Source of the DNA: Solea solea
Taxonomy: Eukaryota; Chordata; Actinopteri; Pleuronectiformes; Soleidae
NCBI RefSeq assembly: GCF_958295425.1
Contig: NC_081146.1
Location: 15,868,131-15,932,130, forward strand
Length of the DNA stretch: 64,000 nt
Direction of reading: 5' to 3'
This document shows positions 1 to 12,462 of the stretch, one piece after another. The notes beneath the pieces are model-generated. The model was given only the letters and a program-made list of their open reading frames with translations, was not told where the DNA came from and did not search any database. The translations under genes and the position numbers were made by a program. The number at the start of each line of letters is the position of its first letter. Positions within the stretch are counted from its first letter, which is position 1.

Positions 1-610
1 CTCCGCTTTTAACACCTTAAAGTATTCCTATAATCCCTGGCTGAGCAGACAGTCCATTGCTAGGAGGTTTGGACACACTATTCCCATCCATGGTGGTAAC
101 TAAGGATCAAATACAAGTGTACCTCCTCTCCTTTAAACCATAACTAGACAGATGTTGCCAGATCTTCAGAGCCCAAATGAGATCAGCTAGCATTTCTGTG
201 TATTTTCTGTGAATATGGTTTTCCTTCCAGGGCCCGAGAATGATTTAGAGTAGGTGAGCACGGTTAAAAGATGGGTGCAGGAACAGAAGAAAGAGCGACA
301 GCAATGATAAAAGCCATTTTTCCACCTCATGTCAACAACACCTGGATGTTAAAACGAATAATAGCAAGGACACATCTAGGGTGAAAGGTGGTGTACACCC
401 GGGACAGGTCGCCAGTAAACACACATTTCCTCCAATCTTAATCAAAAAGCCTACATGTTCTGTGTATAGGAAATCAGCATACACACATTGAAATGTCCAT
501 TTTCATTATTACTAAAATATATGTAGTATGGACATGGTGACCATGGTGGTTACCAAAAAAGTGCAGCATTACAGATCAGATAGTGCAGTACTGACTTTAC
601 TGTTTAAAGG
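1..610. other. Flank downstream of tbc1d31, no gene seen
   Basis: No ORF with gene-like character. Positions 361-425 contain a worn fragment of dispersed repeat family A (core about GGTGTACACCCGGGACAGGT at 391-410). The rest is AT-rich and unexplained. Confidence 0.4.
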
Positions 611-625
611 ACCATGTGTAAAAGA

Positions 626-631
626 TTTATT
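626..631 (-). terminator. tbc1d31: Candidate tbc1d31 polyadenylation signal
   Basis: TTTATT on the plus strand reads AATAAA on the minus strand, about 580 bases after the tbc1d31 stop. Weaker ATTAAA-type hexamers lie closer, near 755 and 825. This would make 610-1206 the 3' UTR. No transcript evidence is available. Confidence 0.4.
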
Positions 632-1206
632 GGCCTCTAGGAAGTTGCATATAACAACAAACAGTTTACCTTTGTAAGGGTAGTAAAACATGGTTCACTC
701 CATCGAGGAAGACTCACTCACGTGTAATATAAAGAGCTCATTTTAAGGTAACAAAACACTTTAATTTAACTCTTACCTCTTAATTTTCAGGTGATAAGGC
801 ATAACCGTAAAACATTTTTTTAATACTTTAATAGATTAAATATTATATTCAACCTCTGTTGATAGATCTCCCTAAATTCTACACACTGGATAACAAAAAA
901 ACAACAGTAATTTGTCAAAAGTGCAATAAGACACATGGTTGATTTTTAAAAACATTTTATCCACAATGGGTTTTAAATAAGACTAATAATCAAAAAATTA
1001 TACAAATCCAAAATGGAGTACAAGCACATGAATGGGATAAACTGGGTGAGTCCATATAAAATAGAATAGAAAATGAACATTAACTACACATGAGTGTGAT
1101 AGTCATTCATTAGACTGTTTCTTATGAGATAGTGGTTGTTGATGTAGCTAACTTAACATGAAAGTATGTTTTTGTGGCCCTATTGAAGACACTCAGCAGT
1201 TTGTGG

Positions 1207-4200
1207 TCATTGGGAGACAGAGGACAGTGTGTGAACAGACTGTGAGGAGGCAGAGCTGCTCTCTCTGACTCTGGCCGCCAACTTCTGTCTCAATTCTCTG
1301 ATTTCCTTTAGCAGTTCTCTCTCGCTGCTGTCCAGCTGGGCCCGGCCTCTGTCTAGAGAGACTGACAGAACAAAGAGAAAGAAGGACAAACACCAAATCA
1401 CCAGAAAGCTCTTTTCAGTAAAAGATCTAATGTTAAAGAATTAATAACAGCTAATAGTAAGTTTGTTACAAACAGAGGACTCCCGTCCACTCACCCCTCC
1501 CTTTCCTAAGTGCATAAATAAACGACAGTGTCCTTTGCATAACAGAAAGGATGCTGTTCTTTTATGTTTAGGAAGTTAGCCTTTTCTTAAAAAAATATGA
1601 AACACACTCTGGCTGTTTATTTAACCTTTGAGCTAATGTAGAAACATGGCAGGGCAAGAACACAGCCTCCCCCAAGCAAGGCCCTAGCCTAAAGCACTTA
1701 TTCTAAGGCTATGAAACCAGATTTGTTTTATTTTAAAGGAATTACACACTTATACAAACATACTTATGGGTAGCATATTTAATTTTTTGCCAATAAACCC
1801 TTTTTCATGTTGTGTGCATATCTGTAGGTATATTACTATATTAAGTGGGTCCTGTATAGATTTGGAGTGTAACAGCACCCTCTAGTGGGCACAGAGGATA
1901 ATGATTGGACCGAGGACATTTTGGTCCTCAGGGAACACTGCCCTGCATGTTTTAGATGTTGCCCTGCTCCAACACACCTGATTCAGATGGTCAGCTCGTC
2001 AACAAGCTCTGCAGAAGCCTGGTAACGAGCTGTTCATCTGAATCAGGTGTGTTGGCGCAGGGCAGTGTTCCCTGAGGACCAGGATTGGGAAACACTGGTC
2101 TATGGTGCCGGTCATATAAAAAACTATTTCTCAAATGACAAGTTGGACAAAAAGTGGGAAATACAATCAAACATACCAGAAATGGGAACCGAATGTATGG
2201 TTTATTAGTTGTTTTATTCAATTGTTTATATTCCCATTTCTCTCCATATCCTTTATCCATATATAAAATCAGTAAAAAAGAAAAACAAACCCTAAATGTT
2301 ATACACTGGACCTTTAAATTATTTTATCTTGGTCTGCTGTTGTCTTTGGTGGCCAGTATCTTGCCGTTGTTGCACCAGGAAAACACACAATGGATCTCAT
2401 AAGATCATAGCCAGAGTGACTTACAGTTGGTGGCGGTGTTGCTCTCTGAAGGTGAACTGCTGTTCAGACACAGCATGTTGGTTCCAGTCTGCCTTGGAGT
2501 GGTGACAGTGTTGGGTTTGACCCCCTGACCAGCACCAGTGGTTCCAACAGGAACAGCAGAGGTGGTGCTGGGTCTGTGAGCGAGTCCTCTGAAGAAACCT
2601 AGTGAACTCATCCTCGTATGTCGACGGCCATCTGACACAAAGCAAACACTATAATACTACTCCATATATGTGTTTGTATGTGTATGGGTGTTGGTGTGCG
2701 TCCATACCTGTGTCTTTTGAAGAACAGGGCTGTCGTTGCTCCTGTAACTGGGCCCTAGTAGTCATCACTTCATCCCACTGCAAATGACCAAACACTTTGG
2801 TAATTGAGCAAGATAGCACAGATGTTTCATGTTTGTTGATTAGCATTGGAAAATCTGGACACATCCTTTACAAAAGGAAAGGAGATTACACCGTCTGAGG
2901 ATCCATTGCAGCAGGGTAGACAACATAAGAGCTGCTTATTGTGAAACAATCTAAAACTAAAAAAGTATGATATGTATGATATATCTATCCAGTCAGGGGT
3001 CATAGTTAAGAACATTTTGAATGTATTCATAACATCAATATAATGCATATATAAATGTTGCTCCAATAATTGTGCAATGCACCAAATGGCCCAGTTTACA
3101 AATACTGTACATTTATATTGATCTATTTCCTTAGAGTGAAAATCAGTTACCTACTAGGACTCTGCTAAACTCAGTTTCTTTATTGGTAACAATTTAGGTT
3201 ACTGTGCTGTAATCTTAATTGTTAAGCTTCTTAAATGTGAATATTTTCTTAATTTCTTTGCCCTAGATAACAAAGAAATCATTTTGGTTTGTGGACAAAA
3301 CAAGACATTTGAGAACATCATCATTTCCAGGTTTGACTAACAGCGATCAACAGTTTTTAAGGTTTTCTGATATGTTATGGACCAAACGATAAATCGAGAA
3401 AATAATCGAGATTAATTGATTATGAAAATAATCGTTAGTTGCAGCTCTAATAATAATACAATGATACACACTCTAGTAATTCAGGATTTTCATCATCATT
3501 ATAAAATGTGTTACTTTCTATAAGTAACCGATAATCAAATATCACTGATAATCCTAATTAAAGGTTCAGATGTGTTGCTGCTCACTGAGCAAACACCAGA
3601 CCAGCTGATTGAGTATGTACATTGACAAACATACTGTATTTGTTCTCACCTGTCTTCCTGCCACATCTCTCATGGTGTCAGTCAATCTCTCCTCCTGTGC
3701 CAGGGTTTGCCTGTGAAGCTCTGCCAGTCTCACCCTCCTCCTCTCCTTCTCAGCGTCGGCCTGCTGCAGGCGCTCCGCCACATCTCTCTGCCAGTCTGAC
3801 TCCAGGCCCAGCTGGCATGCCTCCGTCAGGGACTCCTCCAGGACCTGTGTGTGTAGACAGCATTAATGGATACAAGCACAGGAGAACATGGGAACCCGTG
3901 CCAAAATCAGAGTGTGGATGGTTGTGAGGCTTCGAAAGCTTCTTCTTAAGCCATATGTACAAGTGTACCAAGATCATGTGCTGACACATTTATTTCACTT
4001 GTATCATACTAGAATGAGTCACTAACCTGCACGTTTGCCTCTTTGCGATGCAGCAGCTCTATGAAGCTCTGCTCATCTCTTTCTGCCTTCCTCATCCTCA
4101 ACTCATACTCCTCCTCCAAATCCTGTCCCGTGCGCTCCTGCTCCTTCAGCAGGTGCTGAGGGAAATGGTCATGGTGAAAAATACGTTACTAAAACAACAT

Positions 4201-7200
4201 AATTATCATCCACAAGAAGTCTTTACAGTTGCAACATTGGTCAAAACTTTTCACCAGCTCTCTAAAGCTTTGTGGTGGACCTGTCATTGCTGTCACACAA
4301 TTTAATGTATTATATCCAGTCAATAAAAGCAGTATTAACTTTAATTATTTTATAGTATTGCTTCATGACATTGAGGAATCAATGCAAATACAAGCCAAAG
4401 AAAGAGAATGAGGAAAGGGAAGCTCTCACTTGTTCAAGTTGCCTCCTCTGAGCCTCTAGCTCCATCTGTCTGACCTCCAGATCCTGGACCGCTGCAGCCG
4501 TTTCTCGCTCTCTGAGATCTGTCTGTGTCAGAAAAATTAAAGCTCTTACATCAGAGGGAAACAGCACATACTAATCTCATAAAAATCCAACTGTTACACT
4601 TTTACCGCAATGGTTCTCTGGCTAGTGAGGAACATTTTAAATGCTATCAATTTTAAATTGTATCGTACCGTTTTGATTTCTTATTATTTCTTATGAAGTG
4701 TGTTTACATTATAAAGCATCTGTAAGGATACATTTATTATCTATATGTTGTGTAGCCAGAGGACAAAATATTTACCTTTCTACTGATCTCATGGTCTAGT
4801 CTTTGTATCTGTGAGGCTCTCAGTTCCTGTTGGTGTTTGAGGAAGCGTCTTCTAGTTGCGTCCAGCAGCAGTAACTCCTTCACTTTGAGCTCTCTCTTCA
4901 TGGCTGCCAACCTACAGAGGACAGTACATCACATTATTCCTATTCTAGTAAGTCAGCTGCGGAGCGGTCTGTGTCTCATGTTTTTACTTTGCCCTCTGCT
5001 GTGTTAGTTTTTCCTCTTCTTGTGCCAAGATGTTTCTGCGCTGTTCCTCTGCCTTCTGTAGCAGCTCCTGTTCATGTAAATCACATTTCACAATTCAGTT
5101 CACTCAAACATCCATGTCAGGCTTGAGTTTCATATATGGATCATGTATGGGCAAGCAAACAATCTAGACCACAGCAAAGTTTTATGTGGTTTTACATTAA
5201 ATTTTCCACCATTCTACCTGTTGTTTGTGAAATGCTTCCTCTTCAGCTTGACGACGCACAAAATCTGCACGCACAGCAGATACCTCCTGCCTGTTTATAC
5301 AAAACAAACACTTACATGTGTCAATTCTTTATTGAACAGTAAAAATGTAAAATGACTTCACAGATTAAATAGATTCACATGATTTATCTGTAATCTCACC
5401 TCTCTCTGATATACTCCATCTCCTGCAATCGGATCTTCTCCCTCTCCTGGCTCTGATATTCCACTATGAATTCTGGGTACTGGTTAAACACTGGGTACTG
5501 ACCATTGGTCAGTGGTGTAAAGTCAGACAACATAGTCCTGGGATGGATGTCTGCAGGTGTGCTGCTCATTAGCCGGTAGGCCTCCTTTATCATGGCCCCC
5601 AAGTCCAGGTTGTTTCGATGGTGAAAAAAATACTGAAATAGTGGGAAACAGGAGAGAGGAGAGCAACTTTAATCAAGAAAAATAAACTTACTTACTTATT
5701 TTCAGAAGAAAGGAGTGGACAAGAACATCAGAGTAGTTACCTCAAAGTCCTGTTTCTGGGAGCAGAGAAGCAGTGGCTCACGACAGCAGGTGATGTAAGA
5801 TACACAGGCCATTATCAGGAATGATGGATGGTTAGAGAAAATGTTGTCAAAGAGTCTGAGCCACTCATCACGAGTCAAAACCTCTGAGAACAAGGTCTCC
5901 AGTAGGGGCCACACATAAAGCTAAGGGACACAGAGATGCAAAACAATAGGCTATAGTGGGCTAACTGTCAAGAAATTACAGCTTTGTTTAGCTGTGTGTG
6001 ATGGTTACCTGTGATGTGATGCCACAGTCCACCAGGTGTTGTAGCAGCTCCTTGTCATGGTGAGCAAGAATGTTTTCTGCCATGTTCAGGATGTTCAGAG
6101 GAGGATTAGGGAAGTACTCAAACCAATGCTGGCACCAGTTCACTGTAAAACAGGATTTAAGTCAATAAAACACCTACTAACATGTTTGGTAAACTGACTG
6201 AGGTTGACATTGCCACATGAATTTAAGCAAATTTATAAACTGCAACAATGAAAACTGCAGTTTAAGAATGTTAACAGCTTGTTTGTGAAAATACAGTTTA
6301 GAGGTCCAGTGTGTGAGAATTACTGACATCTAATGTTAAGACTGCAGTTTATAATTCCAAATGGCAGATTCCTCTGCTCATCCCTCTCATGTCAGGGAAC
6401 TACAGTGGCTTTCACATACCAGAAAATAGGTTGTTCTTCTTTGTTTGCACAAAAACACAAACTCTTGTCTGTTTTGTACATTTGGGCTGCTGTAGAAACT
6501 TTGTGGCACAAGATGGCAGACTCAGTAAAGCATGGCCCTTGGCTACAAAACTACAAATTGTTTTTATTATTATCAATTAGACAAACAAACTTATGGGTAG
6601 TATATTCAATTTCTATTAATAATCCGTGCTTAATGTTACACACTGGACCTTTAATGCAACAGAATGCTGTGTTTCTGTCATGCTGTGTATATTGAGAAAA
6701 TGAGCAGTACCTATGACAGTTGCCACCACCTCGAAACACAGCATTGGGTTGTTCTGGAAGAGTTTGACAAAGGGGAAGGACACCAGAGGAAGGTACTCCA
6801 CCTCTCCAAAGATGGCTGCCCAGTGAGCTAAAGCAGACAAAACCCTGGAGTAAAAGTAGGTGAGATCCAAGAGATTACACAAACAAAAAAAACCCAAAAC
6901 AAGTCTACAATTAAGAGTTTATCTATATACCTCTGAAGTCCTCTCTGTAACTTGTGACTTTTGATGGGGTATTTATCTTGCAGGGTGAGGAAGGCTGCAT
7001 GCAGACCTTTATCAGTTAGACTGCTGTATGCTGCATGGTTCTCTGGGAGGCACAGTAGAGATCGCCACACAAACATCCTGCAACACAAATGCATCATGAA
7101 AACCTAAAATGAATAATGAAAACACGGAAGAACAATATAATCCTACACCTACCTGTATTTTGCAGGATATTCTCCAAAGGCCTTTAGCATAGCCACTAGC

Positions 7201-10200
7201 CTCTTCTTATTCAGACCAGCTTGTAGTTCATTCTGCTAGATAGACACAATTAGTAAAATGCTCAGAAGAAGGGAAATATCTTTATATTGAAATACAGCAT
7301 CCCATTCCATAGGTTGAAGAGAATGACAACATTTTCAGCAGAAAAAGACACATTTCTTAAGACGCAACATTAGTGTGTTGGGACACTGAAGCTACAATGA
7401 TCTGCATGCAGACGAGTGGGATTTATGCATTTTAAATTGATAAAAGACTAATGTGGATGTTTCTGTATGATCTCTTACCTCTTTATTGTCAACTGTGGAC
7501 ACAACAGGGGGTCTAACTATCTTCACTTGTGTCCTACCCGAGCTCATGCCTGGTCTTTGAACACCCTCTGACCTGACTTTGACCTTTAGGTTTGAGAAGT
7601 CCTGATTTCTGTCACCGTCTGTGACAACTGCCACTCTGGAGGGAGGAGGCTGAGTGATGGACAGAAAAAGACAGACACAAAACAACACACAAAAACATCA
7701 TATGAAACACAATACTATATTATCAGCATTCAATCTAAAAACACTTGCCACCATTGTATAGTTGCCACCTTGCTTATTTCCCGTGTGAGACTCTGGACAC
7801 TGTAGATATTGATGTAGCCATTATCCATGATGGCCACCACATGTCTGCCATTAGGATTGACTGTCACAGTTGTGATGGCGTCATCAGGGGAACCCATGTG
7901 GAAATGCAGCTTGCAGGTGTGAATGTTGATGAAACGCATTACACCGTCCTGGCTCAATACACCTAGTGTCTACACAGGGACAAAAAAGTCATAAACATGT
8001 CACTAAGGCTGCAACAATTAATTTATTCATAAATGGCGAATTGAGACCGATTTTCTTTTTCAAAACAAATTGTCTGATTTCAGCTAAATGTGAGTTTTCT
8101 CCTGTGAGAAATTACAATAATACATTTGAGAACACATCATTTTAAACTTTGGGAAACACTGACCAAAATAAAACATAGACAGAGACAGATTAATTAGTCC
8201 TAAAGATAATTGTTAGTTGCAGCCTTTCATGTCAGACATGCTTATTGTGGAAAAGAGGTTGGTACATAAAAAGTCTACAGACTAACGCATGGACACAGGG
8301 GAAAAAAAACCCACATCAATTTATTTCTACACCTTAAACAAATGTGACTCCACAGCAGAGGAAGAGAGAGGAGTTTACTGGTCATGTCATGTGTACCTGA
8401 CTCGCTCCCCCATCAAAACTGTCAGGCAGAAATTCCAGCTGTCTGACAGTTCGGATCTGGGTAGGCATCTGAATCACCCTAACCAGCTGTTTGCTGTCCA
8501 AACACCACAGGTGCAGCAGGTTGGAGCGCCCACCTGCTACCAGTCTCTTACCATCACTGTCAAAACAAATCAACAATGTCAGTGTTCTGATTGCAGTTTA
8601 CTTAAATTTCACTGTGCTGATGAAGTGTACTTTTATGTTGTCACACAGAAATAGGCCGAAGAGCTGCATAATCACTGAGTTGCTTAGTAGTTGTGATGCG
8701 AGACCCACCGTGTCACAGCAAAGGCCTTGTAGGAGATTTTAGGTCCACAGTCGGGAACGGGGAGCTGGTATTTGCAGAACAGTGTGTCACTCTCCCAAGC
8801 AAAGATGGAGTCATCACTAAAACAGCTGAGTATGGTGTTACTTTGAGGAAGAAAAAACACCTGAAACACAAACCGTCATTTCGATTACAAAAAAACTAGA
8901 GACTGGGCATAACATTAATTTACAAGGACATATTTAGCAAAAACAAAAATCCTCATTTGACCAAACAACAGATGTGTTTAGATTGAGTTAAATTAAATGA
9001 GCAAACAACTGTTTGCATTTGATATGTCTGCACGTTTACCCTCTGTATGCCAACAGACTGTTTGATGTTCAGCTTCCTCTTCCTCTGGAAGGTGTCCAGG
9101 TCCCAGAATTGGGCCGTATCTGAGGACGTGGTGATGGCGTATCGGCCTGAGCTGTGGACAGAGATGGACGAAACTGCTCCCTCGTGACCTCGCATCCAGC
9201 TGACCAGCTGCTTGGTGTCTGCACAAGAAACAGAAAACACACAGACATGTTATATTTGTAATTGTAGAGGAGAGTGAATTGCTGAATACAAACAGAACAC
9301 AGTAAAACCCAACTTTACAGTACGTCTTTAAACCCTACTTGTAATAACACTAAAAGATTAAACCAATGACTGATAAGTTTTCATCTTACCCTTGTCAAAG
9401 CACTTGATAGTGTAGTCAGCCATGGCCACAAGGAACTCTGTGGTCCTTCGGAGGCTGAAAGACAGAGCAGTGCAGGCCTGTCCCGTCTTCTGCACCAGAC
9501 GAAATCTACCCAAGAAAGAAGCAATTAAATAAAACTTTGGGTCAGATGAATATGAAAATGTGCTAGGTTTTAGTGTAATGGGTTGCTAAATGAGCAGCTC
9601 TTTTTGGCAGATCGGAGACATGAGGCTCTATCTGTTTGGTTGCATAGTGAGTGAGGAAAGACTGTATTTATCCTCTGTTGCACACCGCCAAGTGGCACAA
9701 CTTTGAGTCAGATGGGACATGGGCAGAATACAACCTTGACAACCATGGCAACCGTATACATAATATTGCAAGAAGAAGGCCATCTGAGAGATGCAATGTC
9801 TCCAGCATGCCCTTGGTTTGCCCCAATTAGCATGCCTGAAACACCTCCCCAGGAAGGCATCTGTGCAGCATCCTCAATAGATACCTGAACCACCTTAACT
9901 GGCTCCTCTCGATGCGGAGGAGCAGCGGTCTACTTTGAGCCTCTCTTGGCTGTCTGAGCTCCTCACCCTATCTCTGAGGATGAGCCCAGCCACTCTGTTA
10001 AAAAAACTTATTTTGGTCGCTTTTATTTACGGTCTCATTATTTCGATCATTAACCACAGCTCATCACCATAGTTGAGGGTTGAAACATAGATTGACCAAT
10101 ATGATGACCGCATCTGTCTGGCAAACTCCTGCTCCATTTAATCATATTCATTAAAAAATAATATAAGTGATAACAAACAAAAAGAATTACACCAACTGTA

Positions 10201-10967
10201 TCATATTGGGACTAAGTGTAGAAACACCAACCACCTGTTTCTGCTGATGTCAAAGACATAGATGTTGCCATGGTGATCTCCAGCAAGGAAGGAATCCCCT
10301 GTAGTGTCAAAGGTCACGTGGAGAAATCGGACTGTCTTGCCCTGCTGGGCAGTGCGGGCCACGGTCACTAATACACTAAGGAAGCCAAAAGCAAAACAGA
10401 CAAAAAACACAGACATACAAGTGAATTTTTTTAGTGTATTGTGGTTGCTCCCTGGTTGTTACAATTTAACCTGATCAAACTGGCAGAAATATCTCTCATG
10501 TTTTGTTTGTCTTCACATTTGTTTTCTCTTTCATAATGCTGGTATTCTGGGATTTCTCATGGCATATCAGCTTATTCCTTTTGTGTTTGATTTGTATGAT
10601 ATGAACCTGTGTGTGTAAGCTTTGCTTCTATCAGTTGCACATTTAAGCAAATTGTGCAATGTGTCATAACAGAAATATTTGAATCATTATCACAGTAGGA
10701 TTATGACAGATTGTTTGCTTTAAGAGTCATTATTAGCACCTGCAGTGCAACAGGTGTAGCTGTATAAACATTGCACACAGTGAGCGGCTGATTTTCCGGT
10801 TCGATGTCTGTCCTAGAAACATTTGCATACAGATGTCTCTCTCTCCCACTCCTGAGTATCAGCTGAACATCTGAGACTTAGCTCTTTAATACTCACCCCT
10901 TCCCTTGTGTTGGCTTTCGATGCCAAATTTTACCTTCTTCTTTATTCCCAATATCCGTCACCTCCAT
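1207..10967 (-). CDS. tbc1d31: TBC1 domain family member 31 (23 coding exons, complete)
   Basis: TBC1D31 (WDR67) is a centrosome/centriolar-satellite scaffold; the human protein is reported to gather PKA, praja2 and OFD1 to control ciliogenesis. The rebuilt product has 1075 residues (human about 1066). It starts MEVTDIGNKEEGKIWHRKP, close to the human N-terminus, which fixes the start. Coding exons, 5' to 3' on the minus strand: 10967-10897, 10375-10235, 9505-9390, 9218-9040, 8860-8709, 8556-8397, 7969-7769, 7649-7479, 7232-7153, 7077-6931, 6844-6711, 6142-6009, 5920-5741, 5632-5400, 5290-5218, 5067-4988, 4911-4776, 4522-4430, 4155-4027, 3844-3650, 2777-2708, 2631-2425, 1352-1207. All introns are GT-AG and all phases agree. 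WD repeats cover about residues 24-335, the TBC region about 424-590, and coiled coil about 685-960. A last short helix (LLKEIRELRQKLAAR, residues about 1040-1055) matches the human C-terminus. The gene is divergent from derl1. Exon edges are inferred from splice sites and frame; exons 21-22 are the least conserved part. Confidence 0.95.
1600..2312. mobile_element. Older MITE (family F) interrupted by the foldback MITE
   Basis: The right end, TTATACACTGGACCTTTAAA near 2299-2318, matches the right terminal repeat of the element at 6300-6653. The interior segment CTTATGGGTAGCATATTTAA near 1764-1783 matches CTTATGGGTAGTATATTCAA in that copy. The left edge is uncertain. The foldback element at 1911-2095 lies inside it. 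Confidence 0.5.
1911..2095. mobile_element. Foldback MITE in the last tbc1d31 intron
   Basis: Two arms are reverse complements. GGTCCTCAGGGAACACTGCC at 1923-1942 pairs with the same sequence inverted near 2062-2083, and CCAACACACCTGATTCAGAT at 1969-1988 pairs with the inverted copy near 2036-2055. The loop is short. This matches a non-autonomous, probably hAT-like, foldback element that is common in teleosts. The left arm has an extra segment of about 18 bases missing from the right arm. It sits inside a larger repeat that ends near 2312. Confidence 0.75.
2708..5632 (-). other. tbc1d31: TBC1D31 C-terminal coiled-coil region (exons 14-21)
   Basis: Exons 14-21 encode a long stretch rich in Glu, Arg, Gln and Leu. 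Examples are RRQAEEEAFHKQQELLQKAE, AAMKRELKVKE, RRFLKHQQELR and DLEVRQMELEAQRRQLEQ. They follow a conserved NGQYPVFNQYPEFIVEYQ block. Heptad-like spacing of Leu supports a coiled coil; the human protein has the same layout. Exon 22 (2425-2631) is Ser/Thr/Gly-rich and looks disordered. Confidence 0.8.
3293..3449 (-). repeat. Dispersed repeat family B, antisense copy
   Basis: Contains AAATAATCGAGATTAATTGA-type sequence and ends in ATAATCGTTAGTTGCAGCTC. This is the inverted form of the GGGCTGCAACTAAC...ATTAATCG repeat found in many percomorph introns. Other copies lie near 8006, 13684, 19519 and 45700. Intronic in tbc1d31. Confidence 0.6.
5741..7077 (-). other. tbc1d31: TBC1D31 TBC (Rab-GAP-like) domain, probably non-catalytic (exons 10-13)
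   Basis: Exons 10-13 encode about residues 424-622. They begin RMFVWRSLLCLPENHAAYSS and continue through FPFVKLFQNNP, VNWCQHWFEYFPNPP and LFDNIFSNHPSFL, all of which align well with human TBC1D31. Active TBC domains carry an IxxDxxR arginine finger and a YxQ glutamine finger; I find neither in the expected places. A scaffold role rather than Rab GAP activity is therefore likely. This is an inference from the missing motifs. Confidence 0.8.
6300..6653. mobile_element. MITE with AGGTCCAGTGTGT terminal repeats (family F)
   Basis: The left end AGGTCCAGTGTGTGAGAATT is mirrored at the right end by GTTACACACTGGACCTTTAA. This gives imperfect terminal inverted repeats of about 15 bases around roughly 350 bases of non-coding sequence. 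It lies in tbc1d31 between coding exons 11 and 12. The class (non-autonomous DNA transposon) is inferred from the structure. Confidence 0.65.
7769..10375 (-). other. tbc1d31: TBC1D31 WD40-repeat region (exons 2-7)
   Basis: Exons 2-7 encode the N-terminal beta-propeller, about residues 24-340. Recognisable blade cores are AGDHHGNIYVFD, VAMADYTIKCFD, a GH...WD unit (GHEGAVSSISVHSSGRYA followed by AQFWDLDTF), GGRSNLLHLWCLD, LSQDGVMRFINI and MDNGYINIYSV. This is the usual blade pattern ending in W/Y/F-D. The role in other species is protein binding at the centrosome; nothing catalytic is expected here. Confidence 0.85.
8006..8225. mobile_element. Family B repeat, full copy with inverted ends
   Basis: Starts AGGCTGCAACAATTAATTT and ends TAATTGTTAGTTGCAGCCT, so the ends are near-perfect inverted repeats. 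The inside carries the family's CATTTGAGAACACATCATTT and TTTGGGAAACACTGACCAAA segments. Intronic in tbc1d31, between exons 6 and 7. Confidence 0.65.
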
Positions 10968-12410
10968 TTGAACTCGGAACACAGTGCATACATGTAGAAA
11001 ACGGAAAACTTAGCTCAACTTGGTGTTTCTACAGCAGGACATGGCTAATATAAGGGCTAACAGGCTAATTTGTACAGGCGGAATAAACAGCGCGAAATTT
11101 GAAAGAGCGACACTCCCTGTAACTGGTTATAAACAACGACCAGAAAAGCCGGAGAGATTATCAAAAATACTCCGAGACATTGGCTTTTGTTTAAAGTTCA
11201 GCTCTACGCTAAACCTTTTCGTCCAGGCTTCAGTTTTAAAGACACTTTTTTTAGTTTAGAGAGACGGTTATTTTGTCACTCTTTTTTGACGTAACAGGGA
11301 AAACAGAGGTTTGCATTATGGGAAATGTAGTCTAAATGCGCAAAAGGACTTATCCAGACGATAGCGCTGTTACAAAGCTTTCTTAACTTTCTTAACACTA
11401 ATGCAAGTTAAATTCTGGATATATGTTTTGTTCCAAACGTTATTACAATTCAATATGCTTTAAAAATAGATGCCTCCGAGTCTGAGCCCAATGTCTGTGA
11501 TTCAAATAAGAAATGAAAACATAAGATAATCCTTTATGCCACATGGGGGAATTTGCAGTGTTACAGCAGCATACAATGTAGAAATGTTGAAATAAGATAA
11601 GAAAATAAATACTATTAAATATTATTAAATGTGTGCAAGACAAAAGATGAAAACAAGATTAAACTCTGTTGTCCCCACTAGCTCAACTGTGAAACTAAAA
11701 AAAACACATCTCAGATACATAGATTGAGGTGAGCTGTTATAAAACAAGGTAACTCACATATACTGTGTCTCTGTAGAATAGTGAACGTGTGTTTTTATTT
11801 ATATTAATTATTTTGTCTTGTAGATGCAGCTGCTATTGAAACCTCTCTCCACAGGTGGCTGCTGATCCGTAAAGCACCACCTCCTTCTATTGCTGGTTGC
11901 CTCTGGTTGGTCAAGTGGTGGCTGTTGCAAATTTCACAGGAAGTGCTGTAATGGCCTGCAAAGCAAAGCCAACAGATGTTAGATAACAAAATCACATCCT
12001 ATTCTTGAGTTTTCCTTTCAAACTAAAAGCCTCATCTAAAGCAGTCTGAACGTGCAAACCCGCCATGTCATTGATGCTGTATGCATTTATTTAAGCACAA
12101 TTATTGCCCAATTTCAACATATTCACCTTAGACTCTCAAAAATTATTTAGACTGTCTTTCCAATAAGTACATACTGTATGTAAGCGTTGTGAGATAGTCT
12201 CCATGGCCACACAAATGTAACAATCAGTATTCCCTTTGATTTAAAGTTCCTATTTGTTGGATCAACAGAATCAGTTCTGTTCAATGCAGACGTTTTTAAA
12301 GTTCAGTAAAGAAAATCAAAAAACAGCACAACATTATACATAAAACGATAACAGTGCTGAATCTGATGCCCAATGCATCAAGTCAGCAGATAATCAGGTT
12401 GGTCCCTTGT

Positions 12411-12462
12411 ATTATTATTATTATTGTTGTTGTTGTTGTTGTTGTTGTTATTATTATTATTT
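12411..12462. repeat. ATT/GTT trinucleotide microsatellite
   Basis: Consecutive ATT units, then eight or so TTG units, then ATT units again: a compound trinucleotide tract. Confidence 0.9.
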
